Assembly (NCBI GenBank): GCA_019055375.1
Contig: JAHQIW010007090.1
Span: forward strand, 1-64,000
Source of the DNA: Parelaphostrongylus tenuis
Taxonomy: Eukaryota > Nematoda > Chromadorea > Rhabditida > Metastrongylidae
Direction of reading: 5' to 3'
DNA: 64,000 bases
A program made the translations under genes and the position numbers. Shown here in pieces: positions 12,640 through 25,263 of this stretch (its first letter is position 1; each line of letters opens with the position of its first letter). The notes below the pieces were generated by a model. It had not been told where the DNA came from. It saw only the letters and a program-made list of their open reading frames with translations, and did no database searches.

Positions 12640-13250
12640 AAAGCTTTTCCGCATCTTTTTGATTGTGGATTAGTACCCTTTGCAAGAAGTCATCGAGAGG
12701 CATGAAGAAATGGTAGTCGATGGCTGCGAGGCCCGCGAATGTGATGGATGAAGCGAAATTTCGAAACGATTCGTTAAACTTTTTGGACATTCATTGTGCG
12801 ATGTGTGACTGTTAGCTAGCTGTGATAGACTGCTATTACTTTTATGCCAGCCTTTTCGCGTTCTTAATCCGCATAAAATGGTCAACGACAGTAGATTGGT
12901 CGACTTTGAATTTTCCGGATTTCGCCTAGCCTTAAGAGTGCCAGGTTTCATGAATGTTTTCCACATGAATCTAATGAGGTCGGTAAATAGTAGTTGATGT
13001 TTGTGCATTGTTGAAATGCGTCTCCTTTATGAAACTTCTTGCCCTGCTGCTTCACGACCCATTTAAACTCCTGGCCCGGAACCACCATAACGTTTGCACC
13101 AACCAGCATCCTTTCCATAGTCTCAAATAAGTAATACCAGCGAGTAAAGCGTCGATAGTAACATAACTTAGAACGAACAGTGCACATTAAAATGGTATAT
13201 AACATAACCACATTTGTCTGTGAATTTATTCCAACATCAAACGGCAAATT
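12640..13250 (-). mobile_element. mariner-family transposase relic
   Basis: On the minus strand, a decayed frame gives AAIDYHFFMPLDDFLQ, corresponding to the D(A)PSDYHLF block with the last catalytic Asp of mariner transposases; here the Ser-Asp pair reads Ile-Asp. An internal stretch (cacagctagctaacagtcacac) matches the mariner at 51000-51958 (cacagctagccgacaatcacac). Multiple stops are present. The 99-aa and 112-aa frames here belong to this relic or its flanks. Confidence 0.5.
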
Positions 13251-14479
13251 TTAACAGTGCTTAAACAGCCATTACTTTTGCATCAACTTTATGTTTTCTT
13301 CCCAATGTTTTTTGTTTCCTAACAGCATATGCACTTCAGATTTTTCTTTTATTTTCGTAGATTTTAGAACACTTTATTCCAAAAAACTTCTCCAAGATTT
13401 GGTTTTGTTTATTGTGAAATAGATGAAAGATCGGTGTTGCGTTCACTAGACTATTGTTGTTACGACTGCTCAGTGTTGATTTGTACTCGGATAGATTTAT
13501 TCGATAATAGTAAATTACTAAATTGACTAATTTGATACAATCCCTATCTATTTAGAAGTTAGCTCATGTATGGCTGCCGGTCATACAGCATTCTGGTTGA
13601 AAGCTTTGCATTTGTTCTCAGTACCTCTAAAGAGCAATGAGCGCTCTTGTCATCATGAAGAAAGTCATCTTCTATCCATTCGCATACTTTTTCGGCGTGT
13701 TCACTCTGAAATTCGCCTCCTATTTTCTTTTTCCACCACCAGGTCGTTTTCGGAATGCCACACACACCAAAATGAGGTTTTTTTGTTCAGATAACGTTTT
13801 CAGAATAATCATGAATAGACAGAAAGAAATCAGTTTATGTACAATTTGGTGTTTAGCAGGAAGTAGGAAGCCTTGCTAAAGTTCCATTGTCGAAATCCAT
13901 TCCTTAGAAACGACATCTGAGGACCTGAAAACGCCCTTGCAAGGTCCCTTCAGGAAGCCGAGGAATATCACAAGCAAGACCAGCATTATACAATTTTGAA
14001 TAGATCCATGGCATCGACTGTTTTTAAAACATCGCAATAAACATTCAATCTGATCTTTTTTGTGGATTATGTGCTGGGGTCCGCACAGTTAGTGAAGACG
14101 GCGCATCTAAGTATCTGATCTAAGTTAGTAAGTATATTTTGGGACTTCATCATCGATTTGCATTCCTATTAATACCTTATTAATAACAGTAAATTCCATG
14201 ATTGGAGTCTTGTGATCGGACCCATCACACCAACGAGGGCTGTCGATGAAGGCTGCAGCGCTCAAGATCTACCGCAATACGTGACATGACCGTACTGAGT
14301 ATCATTTGGTGTGTACCGTAACTCCAGTATGGACAGGAGATATAGTATAATCTCTCAATCTCACTATAATAATTTGTAGCTTTTCTGAGAGGGTTAACCT
14401 CATCAAACTAGTGGGCAATTCGCATTAGCAGCAATTATTTACTTACTCGGCCGCTTGGACGACCTGATATCAAGATTTA
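13251..14479. other. No supported gene
   Basis: One minus-strand candidate lies at about 13636-13716: a GAATTTCAG acceptor is followed by SEHAEKVCEWIEDDFLHDD and a weak GTACTG donor. The plus-strand frames here are its shadows or vice versa. No partner exon was found and no domain recognised. Confidence 0.3.
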
Positions 14480-15470
14480 TGCGAAACCCGAATTTCTCAT
14501 CCGTTTATTGACCTCACGATAGTTGGCCCAAAATGGTGCCCTGACCTGAGCATGGCGGCCTGTATGAGTTCATATCGTGATCTGGAAAATACCGACAAGT
14601 GGGATTACAGCTGATTGATTTCTGTTGCGAACATTTCTACCCAATGTGTAGGTGATTGCACAGAACATCCTCGTAAAGTTCACTCTCCGGTTTTTTGTTC
14701 ATCCATCTGTCTTCTGTTTTTTTTCTTATATGACCATCCCCTCCATGTTGGTCATCGATCTGGATTCTTCTGTCTCGGTGATGGGATAGGTTTCAAAGGT
14801 CCCAGCTTCGCCTTCCGCCTGATTGTTCCATGCGTCTGTCATATTCCAGAAAACTTGATTCAAACGCCCTATAAGCAGTGCAGTATTCTTGACGTGGTTA
14901 AAGTGTCAATCCACGTCTCTATTGCATAGGAGAGTTCTGGCACGGATGGAATCGGAGGTGAGCGCGTTTTTCGGGTCCCTTAGTTGGACAATGGCTTTCT
15001 TTGAAAGATCCAAATACGTCCTATTCTGCTGTCCTTGCTTGATTTGAATCATCATGTGTTGTACTCCATGTTTATGAGACGTCCAAGGTACGCATGCGAG
15101 GCAATCTCTGTTGTCAGAGAACCATCCATTTGAAATTGTCCACCCGCTCATCGTAATTCTGAACTGGGTCTTCTTTCAACTTATGCATAGTTCAGTGTTT
15201 TACACGCTTCTTTTAACTCGTTTAATAGCATTTTTGCTTCGTTGGTGGTTTTCGAAATCATGCTGATGTAGTCAGTAAGTTTAGATATATTTTTTTTTAC
15301 GCAACCTATTATCACAATTTCGCTGCGCTAATCCCAGCACAGGTGTTCGAGCATTCCACGTACTGCTTCGGTCGCTACTTGTGAGCATCGTCTTCCTTAC
15401 AAATGTCGTAGAATGCTGGTCGAGTCGACTCTTTGCACCAGTCGAGTTAAAGCGTTCATTAAAGCTTTAA
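14480..15470 (-). mobile_element. RTE-type non-LTR retrotransposon relic, second lineage
   Basis: The minus-strand fragments in order are TNEAKMLLNELKEACKTL, then SHAYLGRLINMEYN, then a segment around SYAIETW. These match the thumb and connection region of hookworm-type RTE reverse transcriptases (NEAETMLNEL ... YVYLGRSVNME ... YAAETWADTLATS). The reading frame changes several times and carries stops. This is a different lineage from the copy at 49031-50680, whose equivalent block reads YVYLGRKINM. The 5' part is not recognisable. Confidence 0.55.
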
Positions 15471-15654
15471 TTGATTGCAAGAGAGTGTTGCTGAGGAGGG
15501 CCGAACCATTATCTATCTTATCCTCATTTTCTGTCAAACTGCATCATTAACTACTACGCTGTTTGAATGTCGAACACAAACTCTAGATACCATTCTTTTC
15601 CAGTGTTTTCTTGAGACTACAACTCAAAAATTAAAATGCCACATAATCATTTTT

Positions 15655-15995
15655 GAGCCACGCATGTCATGTGGTCTGTTAATAGGGCTGACTTATAGAG
15701 CCCGATACCCGTGTTTCAACCTTGGTGGTCTCATCAGTCGAACGGTACCCTTCGTCTTTTGCCAATCCTCTCGAAGCACTCATTCCTCAATACTAAGAGT
15801 AGGCGACGACAAACATTTTACATTCTATGTCCCGTGAAGTTATTACCGAACACGCTCCGAGAGGATTGGCAAAAGACGAGAAGGGTAAAGTTTGACTGAC
15901 GAGATCGACAAGGTTGAAACACGTGTGTCGGGCTCTATAATTCAGCCCTTATAACAGACCACATGACATGCGCGGCTCAAAATGATTATCTGGCA
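15655..15995. repeat. Foldback MITE, family A, with both arms
   Basis: The arm at 15655-15780 and the arm at 15850-15995 are reverse complements: catgtcatgtggtctgtta ... gagcccgat ... gtgtttcaacctt ... cttttgccaatcctctcg on the left is mirrored on the right. Related arms occur at 35551, 40225, 46395, 46725, 51680 and 55190. There is no coding content; the 120-aa ORF across it is a product of the repeat. Confidence 0.75.
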
Positions 15996-16261
15996 TATTG
16001 ACTCTGGATACACTCATCCAATGGTTAATTGTGCTGTTGTGATCGATAATAATCGGTAGTGATTGGTAAATGCTTTTGCTCAAAATTCTGCATCCTCTTC
16101 ACCACTATCGTTCAGTATCTATTTTGCTTCCATTGGAGTTCCAATGGACATCCTTTATCCAAAAGTTTTGAGCACAAGCCTTGCTGGATTATGTCCCATT
16201 GTGCTCCTTAAATCAATCTCGTTGACTGATGATTGCTGGGAATGAAAAGAGGGAGATCGAA

Positions 16262-16385
16262 GCCCTCGATGGTGCATCTGGAATCGTAGTGAAACGCCAG
16301 AACAGATAGTCGCGAGTTCGAAACCATCTCAACTTACGAGTTTTGCTCGCATCTCAACACCTGTGGTTATATAGGCAAAAAATGT
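16262..16385. repeat. SINE-like relic
   Basis: It contains gcgagttcgaaaccatc, resembling a pol III B box (GGTTCGANNCC), followed by ttttgctcgcatctcaacac and gtggttatata. The same tail follows a similar segment at 62545-62650. Two copies and the B-box-like motif are the only support. Confidence 0.35.
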
Positions 16386-19236
16386 CTATTAAATCTTATG
16401 ATACTGCCAATTTATTCCAGCATGCTGTTATATTGGTATTAATGATTCATTTTTTGTTGTAAATGCTAGTACTGCAATTATTACCGATCTCTCATTGACA
16501 AGATAGAGTAGAAAAGATTAAATTTAACAATTACGAACATTTGCTTGCAAAAGTACTTGAAAAGAAAACTTCGACTTTTATCTTTGCTTCGCTGCTTCTT
16601 GTTTCTACATGTTCCTTTTCCCCTCATAAAGTATAACGCTTTCTTCTATGGATGTCGGTCCTATCACTACCAATAACACTGCAATGCTCACTTACAATAA
16701 AAGAGAATCCAGCATGTTCATCTTGAAGTTGAGTTGAAAAGTACTTGCACTCTTCTGAAAGTCACTGAGCAGATCAAATGTGCCTTCGGTAAAGCTCTTC
16801 GTTGTTATGGATGAAATCGAACGTATGACGCAACCCGGGCGATAACAAGAACACAGATGACCACAAGAATACTATTTTACTTATACTCTGGTGTTTTATG
16901 TCATAAAAGTGAGCTTTAGCTCCAAAGCCGAGCGTTCGCTCGTACGATGTCACCGAGTCCCTCGCTCTGCTTTTCTAACCATTTTTTAACATAGAAGCGG
17001 TTCAGATCCATGATCCAAAATGTCGGGGTCCAAGTTTTGCTGTTTCGCAGCATTCTTGTGTTTATGCTCAATAAGCTAGTCTTTAATAGCAGCTTTCGCA
17101 AGGTTGGTATATCTTCAAAAGCGATAGCAGATAATTCCACGACTTCAACTACCTAAGAGCCCACTTGTTGTTTACAACGTACCTTACCGTTAAAACAAAA
17201 TTAGCCAGTAAGAAGAAAGTTGAATTTTTGGGCATGGAATGTGTCAGTGCAGATTACTTTGTCTCTATCTTTCACTAATAGCACGAGCTAATTTAACACT
17301 ATTCATGAGTGTTGCTTATCTGCGCTCCCAAACGTTGCATAGATTTAACGTTCTACTTGTTTACGGCAACAACGTATCCTCAGGAAGATGGCTTTGGAGA
17401 CGTGAATTAACGATGCAGTTTACTTTAATTGGATCTCGCTTCCTCGAATATCGTGCTATTTAGTGGTGCTTTCGTCAGTATTCAACATTTTATAGAACTA
17501 ATAGATGTTGCCGTAGATCTATAATGTATCCACATGCATTCATTTGTCGTTGCCATGTCTTCAGTATCATTTCCGCTTTCTTCCCTATTACGTATTTCAT
17601 TCTTGATGCACAAAAAATTAAAAAGAAAAGGAACCTAACAAAGTAGTGCTGGTGCATAAGAGCATAATTAATATATCCACTTTTTGCTTTGTACTGGAAG
17701 TCCTTGTAGAAATACTCAGCTGTTCATTAGTTCTATGACTGATAATTTATCTCACAGCACTGTTCGTGTCCGATCATGGTGTGACACTCGCAGTACCAGA
17801 GGTAGTAACAGCAGCTTATAACAAGAAAAAAATTTCGCTCTTTTTGTAACTGATAGCTTAATCAATTCCCTACTGCTCTTATCAGGCTATAGAATGATAT
17901 TCTCAATAGACTAGCCGTTTCAGAGGCAGCTATCCGTTGTAATAGATGACAAATCAATGAAAGAGGAGTGGAAGCCATGCTGAAGGCTCCTACTACTCGT
18001 AAAGAAGAGCATTTCAGGTCTCCAACTACATATTCTTCCAGCAAAGACTGCTCAGCATCACTTACTTGCCTTGCTAGGTGGCCCGCCCTTTCTCACGGAT
18101 AGACAAACCCTCAGACGTTTTTCCATTCATATCTTCATCGCGTATTTGTCTCTAATGGTGCTCTATTTCAAATGCGATGATCGTCACTGATCCACAAAAC
18201 CGCACTGCTCATTTCGCAACTAACATATGTTGCATCTCATCCAGTCCACCCCCATCTGGATGCATCATCAACTTTTACCGAAGAAAAAAGGAACGAAGAG
18301 ATTTTTGAACAATGCAGAGAAGATCTAGTTAGTTAATGGGTAACTTGTGATACAGTGGAGAGCGAATTTGGTTTCGTTGATGACGAGCATGTTATTCAAC
18401 TATTCATCACCTCAAAAAGACTGTAGTGGTGACGTGAGGAAAGAACCCCTTGAAGACGGGAATTGGATTAGCTCAGTAGTCACATGAAATCTTATAGAAG
18501 TTCATAGCTCGGAGGTTCAACGGCTGCTTAGTCTTTACAGTAGGCACATTGGAACTGCAAAGATCAGAGCGGGGTGCTGATGACTCTATAATATAATAAA
18601 AGTGCTATCGATGCAGACGAATTGCGATTGGAGAATACAAGGAAAGAGAGACTTCTTCAAAGGTCATGATTGAAATGGAGAAATGCCAAGTAGACCTTGC
18701 CGTACACTAGGTAGACCATCTCCATACAACCACAACTTCTAAGGAAATCAAGAACTGAAGATGAGATCAACGTAAATGGAGAAGGAACAAAGACACAGTA
18801 GGATCGATTATGGAATTTCCTTGATTTGAAGAAGAATGCGTTGGAATGAATAGTTTTTTAACCAGAAAGGTCACATCTAATTTATGTACATATGGACTTC
18901 AACCCAATCGAAGTGGGAGTTTTCGATTTTTTTCTTGAACATCTAATAATCATTTGGCGATTCAAATCTCAGTGATTTCAATGCTGCATTTGAAACCTAA
19001 TGTCGTCGTTTTAGTGCGCTGCAACGGCTAAAATAAAACTACATCCCACCCACGGGACGCTCTTTTTGCTCGGCTAGGTTTTTTGGATAAATTCTCATCA
19101 GAGTTTCAATATTTATTCGATATCTTTGAAATCGTTGATTCTGAAACTGGATTTAGATTATATAAAACTTGACAGCGTAAAATTTTTCATTTAGCATTCG
19201 AAAATATTCACACGAAAAGCACATGAATGTGTCGAT
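16386..19236. other. No supported gene
   Basis: Short frames on both strands (for example 16916-17140 minus and 17862-18044 minus, with the opposite strand also open) show neither consistent splice signals nor a domain. Around 18900-19230 the modules resemble foldback family C. Confidence 0.35.
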
Positions 19237-19262
19237 ATATATATATATATATATATATATGT
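19237..19262. repeat. (TA)n microsatellite
   Basis: About 12 TA units, followed by imperfect atgatatatgatatat. Confidence 0.9.
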
Positions 19263-19485
19263 GTAAATATATGATATATGATATATCAGATAGTGAAAGA
19301 AAATCCTAAAACTTTCTCGAGACGGAAAAAAAATTTTCTAGTAAACAACAGAAATCACGCCCGCGCAGTGAATTCAAACCATCTCAAAGAAGCGTGATTT
19401 TCCTAATCTAGTGAGAGCTTTTTCCTCTGTTTTAAAAATTCATTAGTTTATTGTATTGAGGTACTAATTTTACTTCCGCTTCGTA

Positions 19486-19960
19486 ATGTCTTTATCAAGT
19501 TATCGAAACCCGCTATATAGTCCAACCGAGAGGCTACTGCGGGTGTTACCCATAAACTTCAGTTCGCACTTGCAGCGCTCTACGAAGATATTTTCAAAAA
19601 AGTCAGAAATTATATACTTTTATCCATTGAACCTTCAACGCGAAGTAGTTAAAACAACTGCTTCTGGCAAACGCTTGACGGTTTCGCCTTCTTCTGAGCC
19701 AATGATTCGAGTCTATTCCATTGTTGTTCATCCTCTTCGTAGTCATCGTCTTCTTTGTCGATCGAGTCGAATATTATTCGGTGGACACCGCTCAAATGAG
19801 GAACTTTATTTGGCGATGCCACCGAAGAAGGTCGACCCTACCGACAACAAAGCCGCAAACAACATCGAGGACAAACGACTGTGGGTAATCGATTTGGATC
19901 ATCGGTTTTGAAGAAGACAAACACGCATAGCAACGTTTGTAGAATAAATTTGTTTTTAAC
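19486..19960 (+). other. 141-aa ORF with a repeat-like 3' tail; status uncertain
   Basis: The plus-strand frame is open for 141 codons with good codon use at its end (MPPKKVDPTDNKAANNIEDK). At 19650-19830 a second plus-strand frame encodes a hydrophobic run and the minus strand encodes an acidic run ending QKKAKPSS, so three readings compete. The end (gaagaagacaaacacg ... agaataaatttgttt) is similar to 35470-35530, which suggests the 3' end of a dispersed element, perhaps Penelope-like, rather than a single-copy gene. No function is assigned. Confidence 0.3.
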
Positions 19961-20099
19961 AACTTTGTGCGACAAACTCAATCAACAAAGAATGTGTGAT
20001 TGATTAGTGAGCCGAAATTAAAAGTAAGTCATCCTTGAAACCTTGAAAATCAAACTTGCTTCGAAGCCGTTGAGATATTAGCTATCGAACCACTGCTAA

Positions 20100-20450
20100 A
20101 AGCCTAGCAAAGACCCATCCACTGACCCAAGTCGAGCGAACAAACACATCGTGAGGGAAACATGGTTTTATTTTCGCTACTTCGACGCACTAAGAAGGCC
20201 TTTTTGCTAACCAAGCGCTGTATTGAAAAGCTGAGACTCAAGTTTTTGGCTACTTACAGTTTAGAAAAAGTGCTTTACTCGATAAAGAAAGGTCTAAAGG
20301 CGGTCTTGTACCAGGATAGATACACGCCGTTCCAAACGGATTAATGAATATGGTGATTGTCACCTCTCAAATAAGGGGGCATAGAAGAAGAAAATTATCA
20401 CAAAAGTTTTTGGACGGCTCTTTTAGTCGAAGTTGTGGATAATGTCCAGC
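20100..20450. repeat. Foldback family C arm fragment
   Basis: The modules gaaacatggttttattttcg and aagaaggcctttttgct match the family C arm. The 60-aa ORF here is repeat-derived. Confidence 0.4.
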
Positions 20451-20544
20451 AATTCTAAAAATGCCAATTTTTGTTTTCCTGAGCCACTAATCGTGAGGCA
20501 TTATACTTTTCTGCAGGGTTCACATAAATTTATCAATATAATAT

Positions 20545-21065
20545 GATAACATATTTTGAGCCTTTCATAAGGCCTGTCATGGCACTCAAAAAGTGCTAAA
20601 CACGTGTTTCGACCTCTCAGCCTCATTGGTAATACGGTGCTCTTCGTTTGAACCGATCTCTTGCAAAGAGTTACACTCTCTACATATAAAGGAATCAACG
20701 GCAAACATATTACACTGCACGTGTGTCCAGTGACAAGATCAACCGCTATTGCCATGATTGACAGTCGATTGCTTGTTGCTGGTGAATTTTATAATAACCT
20801 TATATTCGACTGTTTTTAAGATCTGCTTAAATATACCAGTCATGAGTAATTGGCTGTTAGTCATTGCAGTGCCGGGATGTTGTCGCTTGACACACGTGCA
20901 GTGTAATATGTTTGTCGTCGTTCCTTCGTATGTAAGGGCATATCCTTTACAAGGGCCCAAGCGAAAAGCATCGCACAATTGATTAGGCTTAAAGACCAAA
21001 ACACATGTCTAGCCTTTTGAAGTGCTATAGTCTCATAAAGGGCTCATGAAAGGCTCAAAATATAG
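20545..21065. repeat. Foldback element, family B
   Basis: The left end atattttgagcctttcat and the right end (reverse complement of 21030-21065) are the same, and both lead into acacgtg/acatgtg and a Ser/Leu-like block. A second copy lies at 55425-55815. About 520 bases, non-coding; several 70-90 aa frames across it are repeat products. Confidence 0.6.
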
Positions 21066-22340
21066 TATCAGATTATATCGTTTTGAGCGAGGTCTTATAG
21101 AGCAATCAAATATAAAGAAATGTGTCAGTTTTATAACTGCTTGAGTGTTTGCAAAAGTCGAGAAGATTCGTGAACTCCTAAGTGTCCCAGTTTTACTGAA
21201 TTGTGGGCGAATCTTGTAATTTAAACTCAGTTTATTTGGGTTCTCTGGCAATCCTTGATGCCCACTTATTCTAGTGCTCTTTGTATTTTTCACAGTATTT
21301 AGATTTCTATTCTTGACTAGGGACAGAGAAGCATAATTAGTGGTACGGTATCTAAGAAGAAAGGTCGTAACCTAGAAGCTACTCCAATCTCCTCTTTCAA
21401 CACTACCTTTCAACAATCAACGGACACCTTAGGGAACCCCTATGCTTGGCCGCTTACAGCATGGCAAGGAGAGTCGTCTTAATCAGCATTTTTCGGCATT
21501 CATAGGCAGAAGAAATCCTGATGCAGACCAAAACATCATGCAGAATATACAAGGACCTTTGTAGAGGATGAATGCGAGGAGACGAATCGAATGCAAGAAC
21601 TGCGAGGTCCGCAGAGTAAATTGTAATGAAAGGGCGAATAAAATTCATATTCATATGACCTCAAGTGAATTATAGTACGAATTCAAGTATTCCTCACACT
21701 TCGTTCCTTGTCTTCTTTCGCATCAGTGCGGAATTTCAAATTTGCGCCTGTATTCGGCTGCCATTTGAAGAATTTACTTTCTTCATGATCGTCAATAATC
21801 ATAATCGAGCTTTCCTTCCCAAAATTCTGGAATGGTACTTAGATCATATAGCATGCCAATCTGGTTCTAATTTGCTGACATCGAAGATATGGGAGACTTC
21901 TCTTAGCGAACGTTCTTAAGCCAAGGTTTATGCGAGTATTACAACGAGGCATCTTAGCGCTTCCCACTTTTCTATAATAATTTATGCTAGCAAAAAATTC
22001 AGGACATAGATCAGTTGAATACTTATTTTATGAGCGAGCCACAAGAATCCCCATGTCAAACAGTCGAAAAGTGGAAAGAAAGTGTGTACTACGACAAATT
22101 TTCCGTATATCCAAGATGTTAACAGGACAATGAGGGCATCGAGGTGATTTTCCTTAGTTAAGGAAACAGCAGTGAGCTTGAATGACCACACATGCACCCA
22201 TGTAGTTGTCCACTGTAATCACTAATTCATTTCTGGTTTTTCTCATTTCTTTCTTCCTTTCTCGTTCTCATTTTCCTTCTATTTAAGTTCCTCTCATTCT
22301 GCCCATCTATTTCTCAACATTAAGAAAGATTAAAGTCTCG
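21066..22340. other. No supported gene
   Basis: Overlapping short frames on both strands, none with convincing splice borders. The patch at 21440-21660 is less AT-rich and may be transposon-derived, but no motif was recognised. Confidence 0.35.
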
Positions 22341-22610
22341 TCATTGATCAATCCCTCAAGGATGAGCCATGCATTCGTCCTCAGTTTTTAGGTTTTTTTT
22401 GTGGTGACTGCATGCATATCTGGTCTCTACAATGACTTACTGTCGCCTACTGATGTGATAACTCAGTGCTATTTCTCGTTCCAAAGAACTCTGGTGCCAC
22501 TTTACCGACCACGGAGGACTGAATGATTTGGTGAGCCATGAACGCGAAAGTAAGCCATGGACATCGTAAGCGACGCACAGCACCTCTAACCACTGAGCCA
22601 TATGCACCAT
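22341..22610 (-). repeat. SINE-like repeat, family 2
   Basis: It shares both ends and internal sequence with 39036-39262: tcaatccctcaaggatgag and gcattcgt at one end, and on the minus strand a tRNA-like head with gctcagtggttagaggtgct (A-box-like). The ORFs at 22437-22631 and 22538 onward lie in it. Confidence 0.5.
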
Positions 22611-22700
22611 TCTGTCGATGTTACTCTTCAAAGAGAATGAGTGTTTCAGCCACTCTCCAAGCCGAAAAAAATTTTACGCGTGTTATTCGCTCTGTTTCAG

Positions 22701-22777
22701 AAGAAATCCTATATTCAAGCAAAAACCTTAGAAAACACAGATCTTCACATACTGAAAGTTCTAGAGAACTTGGAAAT
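22701..22777 (+). CDS. Possible internal exon, unrecognised
   Basis: A 77-base segment lies between a TCTGTTTCAG acceptor (ends 22700) and an exact GTAAGT donor (starts 22778). Read in phase 0 it gives KKSYIQAKTLENTDLHILKV followed by LENLE, ending in phase 2, which is a plausible helical, charged peptide. Both splice sites are strong, but no phase-compatible neighbour could be chosen and the flanks are repeat-rich. It could be chance. Confidence 0.3.
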
Positions 22778-24987
22778 GTAAGTAATAAAACGCTTGCTTT
22801 ATGAGATGTGAGGTTTTTGCCTTGAGTGATTTGGAGGAAATTGATTTTTTTTAAAGTTTTAATTTTGTTAAAGATTTACTCAACTATATGTCAAATGAGT
22901 GGGGGGAAAAAGGCGTTTTTTGCGTCGCTATTAGTATCCCTATAACGAAGTTAACGTATGAAGACAACGACCAACTGTGATGTGATAGATTTTGGGAAAA
23001 ACATTCATCGTTCCACTATCGACCATGCGTGAATCTTGGCATTGATCATTTAACTCTGTGTTTTCTGGTAAACCCATTCACGAGTTTGCTAACAGTAAAA
23101 CTTAGTGAATCAGATCAAATTGACTCGCAACCTACTCAGTCCAACACTTGCATAAGCTCGGTAGGGAAATGTCATAAACAAATCTTGATTTACACGACTA
23201 AGGACTTCTTCCAAACACTTACCGCTTCGTTTTTTGAGTCTCCCAAGCATTCATTAAAGGCTAATGGCACAAAGTCTCACGTGGGTAAGGGCTGTATCTG
23301 AGAAAAACCAGCGAGATACGGTGTGAAGTCGAGTGTCATTGTGATAAATACAGTACTCGCGGTTTTCGGGTTTCTGGAATTTATCCGAACTTCCTTGAAG
23401 GTTTTTTGCACAGACGCTTTATACATGTGCAGTGATGTTGATTCGACATTTTTTCTCTGTTCATATTTTTGGTTCTTTGAAATTCTTTTAAAAATGCCAT
23501 GCGTACGATTGTTACCGTAGTCCGAGGTGGGTTTTTTCAATTGCAATTCAATCAGCGAAAACATCTGTTAACGACGATTTTATTCGTTGTACATAAATTC
23601 TCAAATATTCTTTATTTAACTAGTTTTTCATTTTTTGTAACCTATCAAATAGAATGTTAATCCCCATATATCAAATAAAATGCACATGCATAAACTGCGA
23701 TCAACTTCAATCACAATTACCGTGCCACATATGTAATTACGGTAGTGGCAAAAATTATTTCAAAAAACTGTTAAGGAATATTTCACTATAAATACCTGCC
23801 ATATTTTCAATAATGAATACTCCGGAGAGTTCTTTCACATTTGTTACAGCCAATTCTTTGTTCCTGTTCTTTTCTTACTTCAGTGTCCATTCAAGGCAGT
23901 TTGCATCATACTGTATGATATGTAATGATTCCAAAGTGAGCGTCAAATAAACTCTAACAGAAGATGAGAAAAATACATCTCTTTGTGTGGACTATTCCTT
24001 TAGAGATAGGTCATGCATTGAACTCCATTGGAAGCATTATAAAGGCGATAACGTGCATATCTAGATAGTACAGTGATTTACTGTAGCTACCTATGCCCTT
24101 ATATCCTTGCAGGTAGATTGTAAAAAATTGGGTGATCACGAACAGGTAAATGGCTTGGTTAGTTCTGGATACACTGTCAAGCAAAACGGTCACGTGTCTT
24201 TCTCAAGGCACCTCAATTTACTATGCTACATAGATGTACTGAAAAGTAAAAGGAATTCATTGTGACCGCATAGTTTCTCTGAACTTTTCTGAAATTTTTT
24301 AGCCTTTTGGGGCTGGAGCTGATAAGCTTTTTTTGGAAGGAAATGTAGTTTTTCGTAATCACGAAGCGTTTTCCCCCGTTTTTTGGGATTGAGGTCTAAT
24401 TAACTGCTTTTTTGTACGCGCAGGCAAAATGGTTTTTGTTCATACAGAGCTTCTTTTTGAGGTTGTTTCAAAAATATCAGAGCCTAATTTACTTATTTCT
24501 CCGGAGCCCAGCGGTCCAGTTGTCTAATAGTTCCGACATCGATTAAACATTCGTGAAAATGGGATGGGGCTACCATGCATTTTCTCAGTATGTTTCTTAT
24601 CGGAGCGTCAGTGGGAACTATTTAACGAAAATTATTATGAATAGTGATCTTCTCTCAGTTTCAGGGTACGACTTTCAGTAAGATTTATGTTTCGTTTTCT
24701 AGAAAAAAAATCAAACTTCACGTACCGTAATCCCCACTGGAACTCGTTTAATCCTTTCACGGCTCCATATATATATTATATATGTTTAAAATTCAATTCC
24801 TATTCTTCATTTCGCTCTGTATATATACAGATTGCGATCCATGCACCGTTTAATTGGCATGAAATTTCGTCCTTTAAAATATGCCTTCTTTTGGTCCGAA
24901 ATTTCTTTTTTCTAATTAAACAAAAAGCCTAATCGAACGGTAGATCGATGGTCTCATTAAACTAGTTCGGCACATCTTTGCTGATTA
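22778..24987. other. No supported gene
   Basis: Both strands are open over 23277-23564 (plus: hydrophobic VIVINTVLAVFGFLEF; minus: a charged frame with MTLDFTPYLAGF). I cannot decide between them and found no partner exons. The rest is AT-rich with no signal. Confidence 0.35.
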
Positions 24988-25263
24988 CTAAACACTGAAC
25001 AAGTACTGATCTTGGTGCACATAGAAATCGCGCTCTAGTGAAAGGTTAGTCATGCTGTAACTGATTGGTCGTGAAACGGTCGACGCTGTAGATGGAGATG
25101 ACCCAGAATACACACACATGAACTCTGGTGAGATCTCATGGCCTGGGCTAATCAATTTTCTCATACTTCCAAGAACACCTACAGATGGTGCCAAACGTTT
25201 CTTGTAGGACAACACCGATTTGAGGTCGTGACAAGCCATCAGCGTATAGATTCGATCGCGTCT
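24988..25263 (-). CDS. C-terminal exon of an unrecognised gene
   Basis: The minus-strand frame is open from an AG at 25264-25265 (CATAAG) to TAG at 24988-24990. The protein is about 91 residues: IYTLMACHDLKSVLSYKKR near the start, then SMRKLISPGHE, then a Ser/Thr-rich segment (SGSSPSTASTVSRP), ending DFYVHQDQYLFSV. There is no membrane segment. Codon use is even and the exon stands out from its AT-rich flanks. It looks like a regulatory cytoplasmic tail ending in a hydrophobic residue. A possible upstream exon lies at about 25370-25480 on the minus strand (core ITYGRDERKNRWSLMCFWPF, phase 0 both ends). Family unknown. Confidence 0.5.
   Translation of the reverse strand, partial: RRDRIYTLMACHDLKSVLSYKKRLAPSVGVLGSMRKLISPGHEISPEFMCVYSGSSPSTASTVSRPISYSMTNLSLERDFYVHQDQYLFSV

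Noticed and set aside
15475..15899. 120-aa and 62-aa plus-strand ORFs
   Set aside because: They run through the arms of the family A palindrome.
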